A DNA stretch of 64,000 bases from NCBI RefSeq assembly GCF_014873705.1, contig NZ_JADBDS010000006.1, positions 434,001 through 498,000 of the forward strand, given 5' to 3'. The notes beneath the pieces are model-generated. The model ran no database searches and had not been told where the DNA came from. It saw only the letters and a program-made list of their open reading frames with translations. Origin of the DNA: Mycobacterium sp. OAS707 (GTDB lineage Bacteria > Actinomycetota > Actinomycetes > Mycobacteriales > Mycobacteriaceae). The position numbers and the translations under genes are program-made. Positions 15,924 to 23,950 of this stretch are shown here, piece after piece (the first letter of the stretch is position 1; every line of letters begins with the position of its first letter).

Positions 15924-16882
15924 CCAGCCGGTGGTTGGGTGCCGATGATCCGCACCAGATCAGGCTTCATCGCCTGCAGCTGCGATCCCCAGTAGCCCCA
16001 GCTGTGCGTGCCGTCGGCGGGGAAGTTGAACACCGCGTTGTGACCGCCGGCCGCGACGTACTTCTGCTGGAACTCCTTGTTCGTCGACAACGTGATGTTC
16101 TCCAGCACCTGGGCGCTGTATTGGTTGCCGAGGTTCGCGCCGTCGTCGAGCTCGCCGGTGACGCCGTTGCCGCAGTAGATCCATAGCGCGGTGTTATTGG
16201 CCGCCAACGTGCTGATGTTGACCATCGGGTCGTTACGGCGCCAAGCGATGTCAGACGTCGGCCCCCACATGTTCGTGGCGCTGTATCCGCCCGCATCCTT
16301 CATCGAGACGCCGATCAGCGTGGGCCACAAGCCCATTGACGGATTGAGGTATCCGGACAATGAGCTGGCGAAGATGAACTGCGTCGGATGCCAGATGGCC
16401 AGAGTCAACGCCGCACTGCCCGACATCGACAGTCCGACAACGGCATTGCCCGTCGGCGCCTGCGCCTTGTTCGCGGCGAGCCACGCGGGTAGCTCTTGCG
16501 TCAGGAAGGTCTCCCATTTGTACGTCAGGGTTCCTGAACTGCCCGTCGCAGGCTGGTACCAGTCGGTGTAGAAACTGGATTGTCCGCCGACGGGCATGAT
16601 GACCGAGATGCCCGACTGGTAGAACCACTCGAACGCCGCGGTGTTGATGTCCCAGCCGTTGGCGTCGTCCTGGGCGCGAAGTCCGTCGAGCAGAAGCACA
16701 GAGTGCGGACCGCCGCCCTGAAACTGCACCTTGATGTCGCGCCCCATCGACGGCGACGGCACCTCGAGGGTCTCCACGGGCAGACCGTTGCGTGAATACG
16801 CTGCCGCCGTCGGCGATTGAACCGCGATCGCGGTGAGCACCGCCAGCAACGCCACGCAGATCCTGCCGATCATCAGCCTCAC
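15920..16882 (-). CDS. Antigen 85-family mycolyltransferase
   Basis: 320 residues with a Sec signal peptide (ICVALLAVLTAIAVQSPTAAA, cleavage near AAA-YS). The mature part follows the Ag85 fold closely: VPSPSMGRDIKVQFQGGG, SVLLLDGLRAQDDANGWDIN, SSFYTDWY, GLSMSGSAALTLA at about 150-162 with the catalytic serine, SLSGYLNPS, GGHNAVFNFP and GTHSWGYWGSQL with the catalytic His. These enzymes transfer mycolates between trehalose monomycolates and onto arabinogalactan in the cell envelope. Length is that of the short Ag85 paralogues. Which fbp paralogue it is cannot be settled from the window. Confidence 0.9.
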   Translation of the reverse strand: MRLMIGRICVALLAVLTAIAVQSPTAAAYSRNGLPVETLEVPSPSMGRDIKVQFQGGGPHSVLLLDGLRAQDDANGWDINTAAFEWFYQSGISVIMPVGGQSSFYTDWYQPATGSSGTLTYKWETFLTQELPAWLAANKAQAPTGNAVVGLSMSGSAALTLAIWHPTQFIFASSLSGYLNPSMGLWPTLIGVSMKDAGGYSATNMWGPTSDIAWRRNDPMVNISTLAANNTALWIYCGNGVTGELDDGANLGNQYSAQVLENITLSTNKEFQQKYVAAGGHNAVFNFPADGTHSWGYWGSQLQAMKPDLVRIIGTQPPAG

Positions 16883-16970
16883 GCGGGCAACCTAGCAGCG
16901 CGACGGCAGCAATCTTCGCACGGCGCGCACCGTTGACCAGCTTGTTACCAAATCTTGCGGATCGCGGCCG

Positions 16971-19004
16971 CTATACCTTCGTCAAGTCGGTACGCATCAG
17001 ACGTACCTCGTAGTTGCCCCAGGTCGACAGGTTCCAGAACAGGTACTTCTGGTCGGAGTCGGGCACATTCGTGGTGCCGGACCAGGGGTGGATCATAGGA
17101 GCGTAGAGACCGGGCATCTTTGCCGATGTCACCAAAGTCTTTGGCGCCGACCATGTTCCCTGTGGCGTATCCGATGTCCTCATGACGACGTTGTTGCCAC
17201 CGTCGGCGTAGAGCATCACGTACTTCTTCAGATACGGGCTGTACTGGACGGACATTTCTCCAACGCTGGGATACACCGTGGTCGCGCCGAAGCCAAAGAA
17301 GCCGGTGGTCTGCTTTCCCGGCAGGATCGGCTTGGCGGCGGCCGGGTTGTTGGCCACCCACTTCGTCCCGTTCCAGTACTGGTACTTCGTCTGGTCGAGT
17401 ATTTGGTACTGGTTGACCCGTGACAGGTACACCGTGCCGCCGCGGCCCGACGGAGTGCCGTACGAATAGACCCAGCCCGCGGCGGCATCTGCCGAGCCCG
17501 GCGGCGGCTTGACGAACGCGCCCTGCTGGAAGTTCTGGTTACCAGAGATGTACGGCACCGTGGACCGACCCGGCGCTGCAGTGCGGATAGATGACGCCGG
17601 CACCAACTCGGCCCGCCAATTCTGGCCGTTGTCATCGGAATACGCGATGCCCGAGTAGTTCGTGGTCCAGCGGCCTGGTGTATCCCATGACCTGACGGCC
17701 ATGAAGTTCATGTATTGCCGCGTCCCGCCGTTCGGTCCGGCACCGGGAACCGAGATCGCCGCGGTCGGGATGATCGTCACTTCCGGCTGTCCGATGCCGT
17801 ACGAGGGATGGCCGAGGATCTCTCTCGAGAAGTTGGGATCGGTCATCGGCGAGCCGCTGTACTTGCCGGGGTCGTTCTGAATGCCGGCAGGCACATACAA
17901 CCCGTTCGACAGGTTCGCGTCCGAACTGCGGAACAGCGTGTTCATGCGCCATATGCCGGACCGGACGGGGAAGCTGTTGCTGAACGTGTCGCCGAACGCG
18001 ATCAACACCTGATGTTCGTTGACCGCGGTGGTCGGATCGTCGGCAATTCCGTTGTCCCACATGATTCCGAGGTCGGTGCCGCCGATGCCGAAGCGCCTCT
18101 GCGTGTCGTTCAAACCGCCCGGCCCGGTCACATATTCGATGAATTGCGTGTTGGTGCTCACCGATACCGGGGTCCTCGTCGTTCCCGGTTCCGACGATGC
18201 CAGCGCCGCGGCTGTCGGTGTCAGCGCCAACGCGGCGACGGGCGCGCCGGCCGTGGAGACCGTCTGCTCGGTTTCTCGGCGCGCTCCCAATGCGAGCAGC
18301 GCCAGCCCGAGCGGCGACCAACTGGGCACGCCTGGGATATTGGCGGCAAGCGAGCCAAGCCCGAAGGCCGACAACAGATTTGTCACCAGCCGCGGGAGCG
18401 TCAGCCGCGCAGCCGTTGGCTGAGAAGTCACCATTATGGTCCGTGGTGCGGCCAGCGTGAATGCGGTCGGCGAGGCAACGGTGGCGGGCACGACAGTGAC
18501 AGGGCCGGCTTGCAGGGTGGCAGCGGGCTTCTCGATGGTGACCTTGTCAGCGACGTCGACTGTCGACGTGGTGGCTGACAAGCGACTGGTCGACGCATCG
18601 GCCACCTTGGCGGCGGGCCGGGCGGACGCCTTTTTCTCGACACGGACCGTGTTGGTAGCCGACCGCTTCTTCGGCCGGTGCGCCGACGGGGCAGCTACTT
18701 CGGTGTCCGTATCGGCGGACCCGGCTTCGGTACTGTCGGCCGCCTCAGCCTCGTCGGCCGGCGCTACGGTCTCCGGCTTGGACGCCGAAGTCTCGGACGA
18801 CGAGTCGGTAGGGGGGGACTTGGTGGTCGATGCGTCGGATGCCGCATTCGAATCGGCATCAGCGGGTGCCGATGCCGACGATTTCGACGAATCCGTGTCG
18901 GTTGGACTGGCCCAGGCAACGCCCTGGCCAGTAGCTATCGCCGCTCCCACCCCGAGCGCCACCGCCAGACCGCCTACACGACCGATATATGCCGATGCAC
19001 CCAT
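16971..19004 (-). CDS. Secreted DUF4185 protein, candidate endo-D-arabinanase
   Basis: 677 residues. A signal-like N-terminus (RVGGLAVALGVGAAIATGQGVAWA) is followed by about 250 residues of Ser/Thr/Ala/Asp-rich low complexity, a LVTNLLSAFGLGSLAANIPG stretch, and a C-terminal beta-propeller-like DUF4185 domain (about 285-677: FGIGGTDLGIMWDNG, VLIAFGDTFSNSFP, SYGIGQPEVTIIPT, VMLYADGGNN). DUF4185 proteins have been assigned as endo-acting D-arabinanases (family GH183, as I recall it), so cleavage of arabinan in arabinogalactan or lipoarabinomannan is a reasonable expectation. The N-terminal export/linker module is shared with the unrelated enzyme at 35759-37330. Confidence 0.75.
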   Translation of the reverse strand: MGASAYIGRVGGLAVALGVGAAIATGQGVAWASPTDTDSSKSSASAPADADSNAASDASTTKSPPTDSSSETSASKPETVAPADEAEAADSTEAGSADTDTEVAAPSAHRPKKRSATNTVRVEKKASARPAAKVADASTSRLSATTSTVDVADKVTIEKPAATLQAGPVTVVPATVASPTAFTLAAPRTIMVTSQPTAARLTLPRLVTNLLSAFGLGSLAANIPGVPSWSPLGLALLALGARRETEQTVSTAGAPVAALALTPTAAALASSEPGTTRTPVSVSTNTQFIEYVTGPGGLNDTQRRFGIGGTDLGIMWDNGIADDPTTAVNEHQVLIAFGDTFSNSFPVRSGIWRMNTLFRSSDANLSNGLYVPAGIQNDPGKYSGSPMTDPNFSREILGHPSYGIGQPEVTIIPTAAISVPGAGPNGGTRQYMNFMAVRSWDTPGRWTTNYSGIAYSDDNGQNWRAELVPASSIRTAAPGRSTVPYISGNQNFQQGAFVKPPPGSADAAAGWVYSYGTPSGRGGTVYLSRVNQYQILDQTKYQYWNGTKWVANNPAAAKPILPGKQTTGFFGFGATTVYPSVGEMSVQYSPYLKKYVMLYADGGNNVVMRTSDTPQGTWSAPKTLVTSAKMPGLYAPMIHPWSGTTNVPDSDQKYLFWNLSTWGNYEVRLMRTDLTKV

Positions 19005-19158
19005 TTACTTCCCCCAGCATGTTGATGCATCCCCGACTTGGGACAACCCTCTCACCCTTGACCCGAACTCATGTGCGAAACGGCAAAAGAAAATCCGGCT
19101 TACGTGACGCCTATCCGATTTGCGAAAACGCTGCTCAGCAACTGATCTTGACGCGGTC

Positions 19159-19175
19159 GCCAAGAATCCCCCAAG
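19159..19175 (+). promoter_or_regulatory. 11-bp-phased direct repeat, match to the 2623 array
   Basis: GCCAAGAATCCCCCAAG at 19159-19175 differs by one base from GCCAAGAATCCTCCAAG at 2623-2639. CCAAG recurs at 11-bp spacing. It ends 23 bp before the ATG at 19199, consistent with a site overlapping or next to the core promoter. Confidence 0.5.
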
Positions 19176-19198
19176 CGGCGCTGCTGACACTGTGCATC

Positions 19199-19552
19199 AT
19201 GATCAACGCAGTTCTCTACACCTATCTGACCGGCTGGGTCGTCACCGCGATCGGCCTGGCGCTGATGGGTCGGCGTGTGTCGCGCCCGGCGTCCGTCGCC
19301 GTGGTGGCTGGAGCAGCCTGGCCACTGCTGCTGCTCGGGGCGGCCCAGTTCGTCGTCCTCGCACTGGTTGCCGAAGCCGCGCGTGTTCGTGAGCCTGCCC
19401 CGAAGTCGATCGACGAGGAACTCGAGGAGTTGCTCACCGAATGGGCTATCAACGAGGCCGGCGCCCATGAGCGCGGGATGCCTGTCATGACGGGCAGCGA
19501 TAACGCACATGAATCGGGGGCCGGCGACAGTCGGCAAACCGTAGCCGGCTAG
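19199..19552 (+). CDS. Small membrane protein with acidic cytosolic tail
   Basis: 117 residues from the ATG at 19199. Longer in-frame starts reach back to 18989, into the 5' end of the divergent DUF4185 gene, and are unlikely. Two hydrophobic helices (VLYTYLTGWVVTAIGLALMG and VAVVAGAAWPLLLLGAAQFVVLALVAEA) are followed by an acidic helix IDEELEELLTEWAINEA and a polar tail. No family is recognised. No Shine-Dalgarno sequence precedes the start, so it may be leaderless. The 11-bp repeats just upstream suggest activation by an OmpR/SARP-type factor. Confidence 0.6.
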   Translation: MINAVLYTYLTGWVVTAIGLALMGRRVSRPASVAVVAGAAWPLLLLGAAQFVVLALVAEAARVREPAPKSIDEELEELLTEWAINEAGAHERGMPVMTGSDNAHESGAGDSRQTVAG

Positions 19553-19595
19553 CGGTAGCGCTTGCATCGACATTCCTTGTGCCGCTTGATAATTA

Positions 19596-19608
19596 GTGTG
19601 AATCACAC
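19596..19608. promoter_or_regulatory. 13-bp perfect palindrome upstream of the HPP gene
   Basis: GTGTGA-A-TCACAC at 19596-19608, 68 bp before the GTG of the HPP gene. The spacing does not fit CRP (which needs six central bases). A GntR- or TetR-type operator is possible. Confidence 0.4.
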
Positions 19609-19676
19609 AATTGTTGCCTTCAGGTAAACCGACGACCTAGCTTTCTCCGGGATGGCTTGACCGTTCGGGAGGTTCA

Positions 19677-20198
19677 GTGACGCAGGCCGAGGCACCCGCC
19701 CCGACCAGGTCGCGCTGGTATGCAAGTTCAGCGCCGCCACGGCAGAGACTCCAGGTCATCGTGGTCGAAACGATCGTGAGCCTCGTAGCGCTCGGCATCG
19801 TGGCCGCGCTGACGGCGCTGACCCGGGAACCGTGGCTGATTCCGCCGTTGGCGGCCAGCATGGCGTTGGTCATCGGCGGTGCGCACTTCCCGCTCTCGCA
19901 ACCGCGCAATGTCATCGGCGGGCACATCATGTCGGCGATGGTCGGGGTTCTTGTCGGCACCATCGGCATGGACGCCTTATGGGGCGGAGCGGTTGCCGGG
20001 GCGCTGGCTCTTGGCGGCATGAAGCTGATGCGGATGTCGCATTCACCGGCGGCCGCTACCGCGATGATCGCCGTCGCACCCGCCATCCCGCGCTGGGAGT
20101 TCGTTGTCCTAATCGGCTCTGCGGCAGCCATTCTTGTTGCCGTCGGCCTGGTGGGCAACAAGATCAACCGCGCGAAATATCCCCACTACTGGTGGTGA
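19677..20198 (+). CDS. HPP-family integral membrane protein
   Basis: 173 residues from the GTG at 19677, preceded by GGGAGG at 19665-19670. Four to five transmembrane helices: IVVETIVSLVALGIVAALTAL, LIPPLAASMALVIGGAHFPLSQPRNVIGGHIMSAMVG, ALWGGAVAGALALGGMKLM, VVLIGSAAAILVAVGLVGN. The SQPRNVIGGH and SHSPAAATAM segments match the HPP family pattern, here with SPAAA in place of the usual HPPAGA. Some HPP proteins are linked to nitrite transport in plants and cyanobacteria, but the role here is unknown. Confidence 0.75.
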   Translation: MTQAEAPAPTRSRWYASSAPPRQRLQVIVVETIVSLVALGIVAALTALTREPWLIPPLAASMALVIGGAHFPLSQPRNVIGGHIMSAMVGVLVGTIGMDALWGGAVAGALALGGMKLMRMSHSPAAATAMIAVAPAIPRWEFVVLIGSAAAILVAVGLVGNKINRAKYPHYWW

Positions 20199-20234
20199 CC
20201 TTCGCGAATTCACTGCGGACTTCGCCAGCGGACA

Positions 20235-20251
20235 GCTATGTAATACATAGC
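20235..20251. promoter_or_regulatory. 17-bp perfect palindrome upstream of the SDR gene
   Basis: GCTATGTA-A-TACATAGC at 20235-20251 lies 26 bp before the SDR start codon. Perfect palindromes of this size are typical TetR-family operators. The TetR gene at 21879-22514 is the nearest candidate regulator. Confidence 0.55.
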
Positions 20252-20277
20252 GGAGTTCAGCGAGTCGGGGGATTGTC

Positions 20278-21093
20278 ATGGGTCTGCTGGAGAACAAGGT
20301 CGCCTTCGTCACCGGCGCGGCGCGCGGCATGGGCCGCAATCACGCGGTGCGCCTCGCGCGCGAAGGGGCGTCGATCATCGGCATCGACATCGCCGCCGAC
20401 GTGTCACCGTATTGCGGATGCCCCGGCGCCACCGAGGCCGAACTCAAGGAAACGGTTCGACTGGTGGAGGCCGAGGGCCGGCCATGCCTGATGGAGATCG
20501 CTGATGTGCGGGACTCCGGCGCGATGGACACGGTGCTGGCTGACGGCGTCGAGCGCTTCGGAGGACGCCTGGACGTCGTCGTCGCCAACGCGGGCATCAG
20601 CGACTGGGGGCGCTTCTGGGAGATGCCGGACGACCAGTGGCAGACGATGATCGACGTGAACCTGACCGGGGTGTGGCGCACGATGAAAGCCGCGGTCCCC
20701 CATATGCTTTCGGCAGGCAACGGTGGATCCATCGTGAATATCAGCTCGGTCGCGGGACTGAAGGCATTGCCGGGCCAGAGTCACTATTCGGCAGCCAAGC
20801 ACGGTGTCGTGGGGCTGACGAAATCTGCGGCCATTGAGCTCGGGGAGTACAACATCAGGGTCAACTCCATCCACCCCTGGGGCGTCGCCACGGTGCTCAG
20901 TGAAGACCCCAAAGTCGCGGAGTTGCTCAGCGCCCACACGAACTACCTGATGTCCTTCGGCTGTGTGCTGTCCACTCCGTTTCCCGCCGCAGTCGACGAC
21001 ATCTCCGATGCGGTCATATATCTGGCCTCGGATCTCTCGCGCGCCGTCACGGCAACGCAGCTGACAGTCGACATGGGTGCCACCAAGGTCTGA
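20278..21093 (+). CDS. Mycofactocin-type SDR family oxidoreductase
   Basis: 271 residues, NAD-dependent short-chain dehydrogenase. Cofactor motif VAFVTGAARGMGRNHAVRLA at about 8-27, VVVANAGIS, catalytic SSVAGLKALPGQSHYSAAKHG with Tyr and Lys, and NSIHPWGVAT. The GxxRGMGRNHAVRLAREGA start and the extra loop CGCPGATEAELKETVRLVEAEGR are hallmarks of the mycofactocin-coupled SDR subfamily, whose NAD is not freely exchanged and whose electrons pass to mycofactocin. No mft genes are in the window. The palindrome upstream suggests substrate-responsive TetR control. Confidence 0.85.
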   Translation: MGLLENKVAFVTGAARGMGRNHAVRLAREGASIIGIDIAADVSPYCGCPGATEAELKETVRLVEAEGRPCLMEIADVRDSGAMDTVLADGVERFGGRLDVVVANAGISDWGRFWEMPDDQWQTMIDVNLTGVWRTMKAAVPHMLSAGNGGSIVNISSVAGLKALPGQSHYSAAKHGVVGLTKSAAIELGEYNIRVNSIHPWGVATVLSEDPKVAELLSAHTNYLMSFGCVLSTPFPAAVDDISDAVIYLASDLSRAVTATQLTVDMGATKV

Positions 21094-21192
21094 ACTTCAC
21101 AGGCACGGGTCGAACCGACCGAGTTGCATTGTGCCGACGATCGATTCCCAGAACCGCCGAACGCGACGGCACTCCTCGACTACGTTCGCAGT

Positions 21193-21876
21193 GTGGAACC
21201 ACCCCACAACTACGTGCACGAGACATCTTCCTCTGTGGTGCACCACCAGAACTACCTAAACCACCGCAACGACCAAGCGCTCTGCGGGCTGGTGCTCGCG
21301 AATGCGGCCCCGCTGGACCCGACATTCCGTCCAGCGGCTGTCTGCCCTGACTGTGAGGCGAGGCTGGTCGAGTACCACGTCAGATGGTGGCGGGAGAAAG
21401 CCGAAGCGGCGACCGCTGAGCTCGAGGAGCTGCGCGTCAGGTTTCGCGAGCTGACGCAGCCCGCCGACGACGCGCAAGGCACGGCGCAGCCGAGCGCAGA
21501 CGAAGAGCCGGCGGTCCCGGCGGCCGAACACGGCGAGCCGACCCCCTTGCTGGACCAGGCCCGAAAGGAACTCGTCGAACTGTGTCGGCGATTCGATGAA
21601 GCCATTCCCTACTTTCGCTTGAAGAACTGCATGGACGCGTTCAGCGACAAGTTGACGTCAGAGGAGCGGGTTCTTCTTGCAGAGGAGATCGGCGCCGAGG
21701 GGTCGTTGATACGGTGGTGCACGAAGGAGATTGAAGGTCGCGGATGGCAGGTGACGAATAACCCCGTGCACAGCGACGCCGACACGATGATGGACGCCTG
21801 GACCGAGGACTACTACCAAACGCCGAAGAAGACCAAGTGGCGGATGGGCCGGTCACGGTCACACGAAGCCAGCTGA
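21193..21876 (+). CDS. Conserved hypothetical protein with Cys/His zinc-finger-like N-terminus
   Basis: 227 residues from the GTG at 21193; a TTG at 21124 would add 23 residues with little character. The N-terminal part has HHQNYLNHRNDQALCG and a CPDCEARL motif about 30 residues later, resembling the short His/Cys zinc-binding motif seen in many actinobacterial proteins. A coiled-coil (WWREKAEAATAELEELRVRFREL), an acidic Pro/Ala linker and a C-terminal helical domain (about 145-215) follow. The function is not recognised. It is convergent with the TetR gene with only 2 bp between the stops. Confidence 0.6.
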   Translation: MEPPHNYVHETSSSVVHHQNYLNHRNDQALCGLVLANAAPLDPTFRPAAVCPDCEARLVEYHVRWWREKAEAATAELEELRVRFRELTQPADDAQGTAQPSADEEPAVPAAEHGEPTPLLDQARKELVELCRRFDEAIPYFRLKNCMDAFSDKLTSEERVLLAEEIGAEGSLIRWCTKEIEGRGWQVTNNPVHSDADTMMDAWTEDYYQTPKKTKWRMGRSRSHEAS

Positions 21877-21878
21877 GC

Positions 21879-22514
21879 TTAGCCAGTCGGCGCGGCAGCT
21901 CTAGCCAGCGACGTCATTCGTGGATAGAGGATCGCTGGACCGAGCCATCGCGCAACGAACCGGCGTAGCGGGAGATCCCTGCGCGACACCTGCCCAGGAT
22001 CAGTCAGCAGGGACTGCACTGTGCGCAAGGTCATTTCGGCAAGCTCACCGAGCGCGGTGGTGTCGAAGCCGTGAAGCTTCCAGTCGACGTCAAGGCGGTG
22101 GAAAACCGTCAAGCAGAATGAGATCGCCGTGTCGGAGGTCAACGAAGTGATGGCTTCGCCTTCATGTCGACGGCTCAATAGGTTCTCCAGCTGCGGATCA
22201 CCGGAGAGGTTCTCGACTCCGAACGAAACACATTCGACGACTGCGACGACGGGGTCGTTGAGTCCGCTGGCGTGTTCGACGACCTGGTCGATGAACCCGT
22301 TGACCGCACGCATCGAGCTGGCGATGAGCAGCGCGTCAGCATTGGGAAAGTAGCGGTACACCGTCTGGCGGGTGATGCCTAGCCTGCGGGCGACGTCGGC
22401 AAGGCGTAGCGCCGGTCCGTGCTCGGCGACCTCTTCGTCTACCGCGTCCAGAATGCGGGCGATCGCCTCCTCGTCCGAGGCGGGCGTTGATCCCGCCCAG
22501 CCGCGACTACGCAT
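21879..22514 (-). CDS. TetR-family transcriptional regulator
   Basis: 211 residues. The N-terminal helix-turn-helix (about 18-62) reads RLADVARRLGITRQTVYRYFPNADALL, the TetR signature. The ligand-binding helical domain follows. The start overlaps the end of the upstream P450 gene by 8 bp, so the two form an operon and the regulator probably senses a P450 substrate or product. The 17-bp palindrome at 20235-20251 and the P450 promoter are its likely targets (inference). Confidence 0.85.
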   Translation of the reverse strand: MRSRGWAGSTPASDEEAIARILDAVDEEVAEHGPALRLADVARRLGITRQTVYRYFPNADALLIASSMRAVNGFIDQVVEHASGLNDPVVAVVECVSFGVENLSGDPQLENLLSRRHEGEAITSLTSDTAISFCLTVFHRLDVDWKLHGFDTTALGELAEMTLRTVQSLLTDPGQVSRRDLPLRRFVARWLGPAILYPRMTSLARAAAPTG

Positions 22515-23760
22515 TCGCTGTCACGAGCGCTTTCGCTTCGAACTCGATGGGAAGTGTCGTCGGGCCTGTCATTCCGAGCAGGGATTTCCACGGGGCCGGA
22601 CCGGTTCGGTGGGGTGCGGGCAGGCGTTGAGTGAGAACTGTGAGTGCTTCCGCCAGTTCCCGACGTGCGAGATTGGCCCCCAGGCAGTAGTGCGCGCCAC
22701 CGCCGAAGGTCAGGATCGCCGGAACGTCTTTGCGTGTGATGTCGAAGCGGTCAGCATCGTCGTAGATCGCTGGATCTCTGTTGGCCGCAAAGGTATTCGC
22801 GAGTACGAAGGTGCCCGCCGGGAACATATAGCCACCGAACTCGACATCGTCAACGGCCGCTCGCGGCACGATGCAGGCGGCAGGTGAGTGGCGCATGCTC
22901 TCCTCGACCGCCTGCATCGCAAGTTCTGGATGGTCGCGCAGCTTCGTCCACTGGTCCGGATGCTCGCACAGCACTTGAACCGACGCCGCCAGTTGGTTTC
23001 GCGTCGTATCCGTTCCCGCCATCAAGAAGCCGGCCACCAGCATGCGGAGTTCGTCGAGATTGAGCCGGTCGCCGTCGCTTTCAGCGCGTATGAGCTCAGA
23101 CAGCAGATCATCGGTCAGATTGCCTCGGCGAGCGGCGACCATGTCGTCGACGTACGCGTCGAGTTCACGCCATGCGCGCATGATCGCGGACTCGTCGAAC
23201 TTGGCATCGGGCTGAAAGTTGAGGGCTTTGAAGACCTCCTCAGTCCAGTCGGCGAACAGCTGCCAATCCTCTCGAGGCGCACCGAGCAACGCGCACATGA
23301 TCGGGGTGGGATACGGACGCGCGATGTCGGTCACGACGTCGCACCGTCCGGCGTCCATCACCCGATCGATCAGTCCGTTGACCACCTCGTGGATCGTGTC
23401 TTGGAGACGTGACGTCGCGCGGGGCGTGAACGCCTTGGAAACCAGTTTGCGCAACCGAACATGAGGTGCACCGTCCAGCCCCAGCAGGCTAGTCGCCATC
23501 TTGTCGAACAACGGACCCGACGTGATGCCCTGCGCCGCTAAGGTGATGCCGGGCGGCAGGCGGAATCTGTTGTCGCGCAATATTTCCCGAGCCAACTCGT
23601 AGGACAGTATCTCCGGACCGAGGGGGCCGATGGCGATGGGCGCACGCGATTGCGCCAGCCTGACGTCTTCGAGGATGTCATGCGGAGTGGCGGTGAGGTC
23701 GTAGTTGAACCTGGGGAGGTCGGCCTCGAAGACGTTCGGAACGGTACTGCGCGCATTCAT
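22507..23760 (-). CDS. Cytochrome P450
   Basis: 417 residues from the ATG at 23760 (MNARSTVPNVF), chosen because GAGG lies upstream and bacterial P450s begin this way; an in-frame start at 23838 adds an unlike N-terminus. Signatures: the I-helix oxygen-activating AGTDTTRNQL, the K-helix ExxR (EESMRHS), and the heme loop FGGGAHYCLGANLARREL with the axial thiolate at about C359. It is a soluble class I enzyme that needs a ferredoxin, and none is adjacent. The substrate is unknown. It is the first gene of an operon with the TetR regulator. Confidence 0.92.
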   Translation of the reverse strand: MNARSTVPNVFEADLPRFNYDLTATPHDILEDVRLAQSRAPIAIGPLGPEILSYELAREILRDNRFRLPPGITLAAQGITSGPLFDKMATSLLGLDGAPHVRLRKLVSKAFTPRATSRLQDTIHEVVNGLIDRVMDAGRCDVVTDIARPYPTPIMCALLGAPREDWQLFADWTEEVFKALNFQPDAKFDESAIMRAWRELDAYVDDMVAARRGNLTDDLLSELIRAESDGDRLNLDELRMLVAGFLMAGTDTTRNQLAASVQVLCEHPDQWTKLRDHPELAMQAVEESMRHSPAACIVPRAAVDDVEFGGYMFPAGTFVLANTFAANRDPAIYDDADRFDITRKDVPAILTFGGGAHYCLGANLARRELAEALTVLTQRLPAPHRTGPAPWKSLLGMTGPTTLPIEFEAKALVTANA

Positions 23761-23950
23761 CGATGCCTCGACCTTCGTTAGCGCATGGCTTTGGACATAT
23801 ATCCTAAGAGTGTATGACCAGTGTGCTCTGGCGGTCAATGTAGAACCAATATCTGCAGTTCAGTAGGTGCCGTCCACTCAGAGATCATACGTTCTGCGTG
23901 ATGACGTCCAACGGTGCCGCCGCAGAAGGCAGGCAGTCGACGCTAGACCT

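Noticed and set aside
23761..23880. Second copy of the 17-bp TetR-type palindrome before the P450 gene
   Set aside because: Only a loose CATATA/TGTATG similarity was found; it does not match GCTATGTAATACATAGC.
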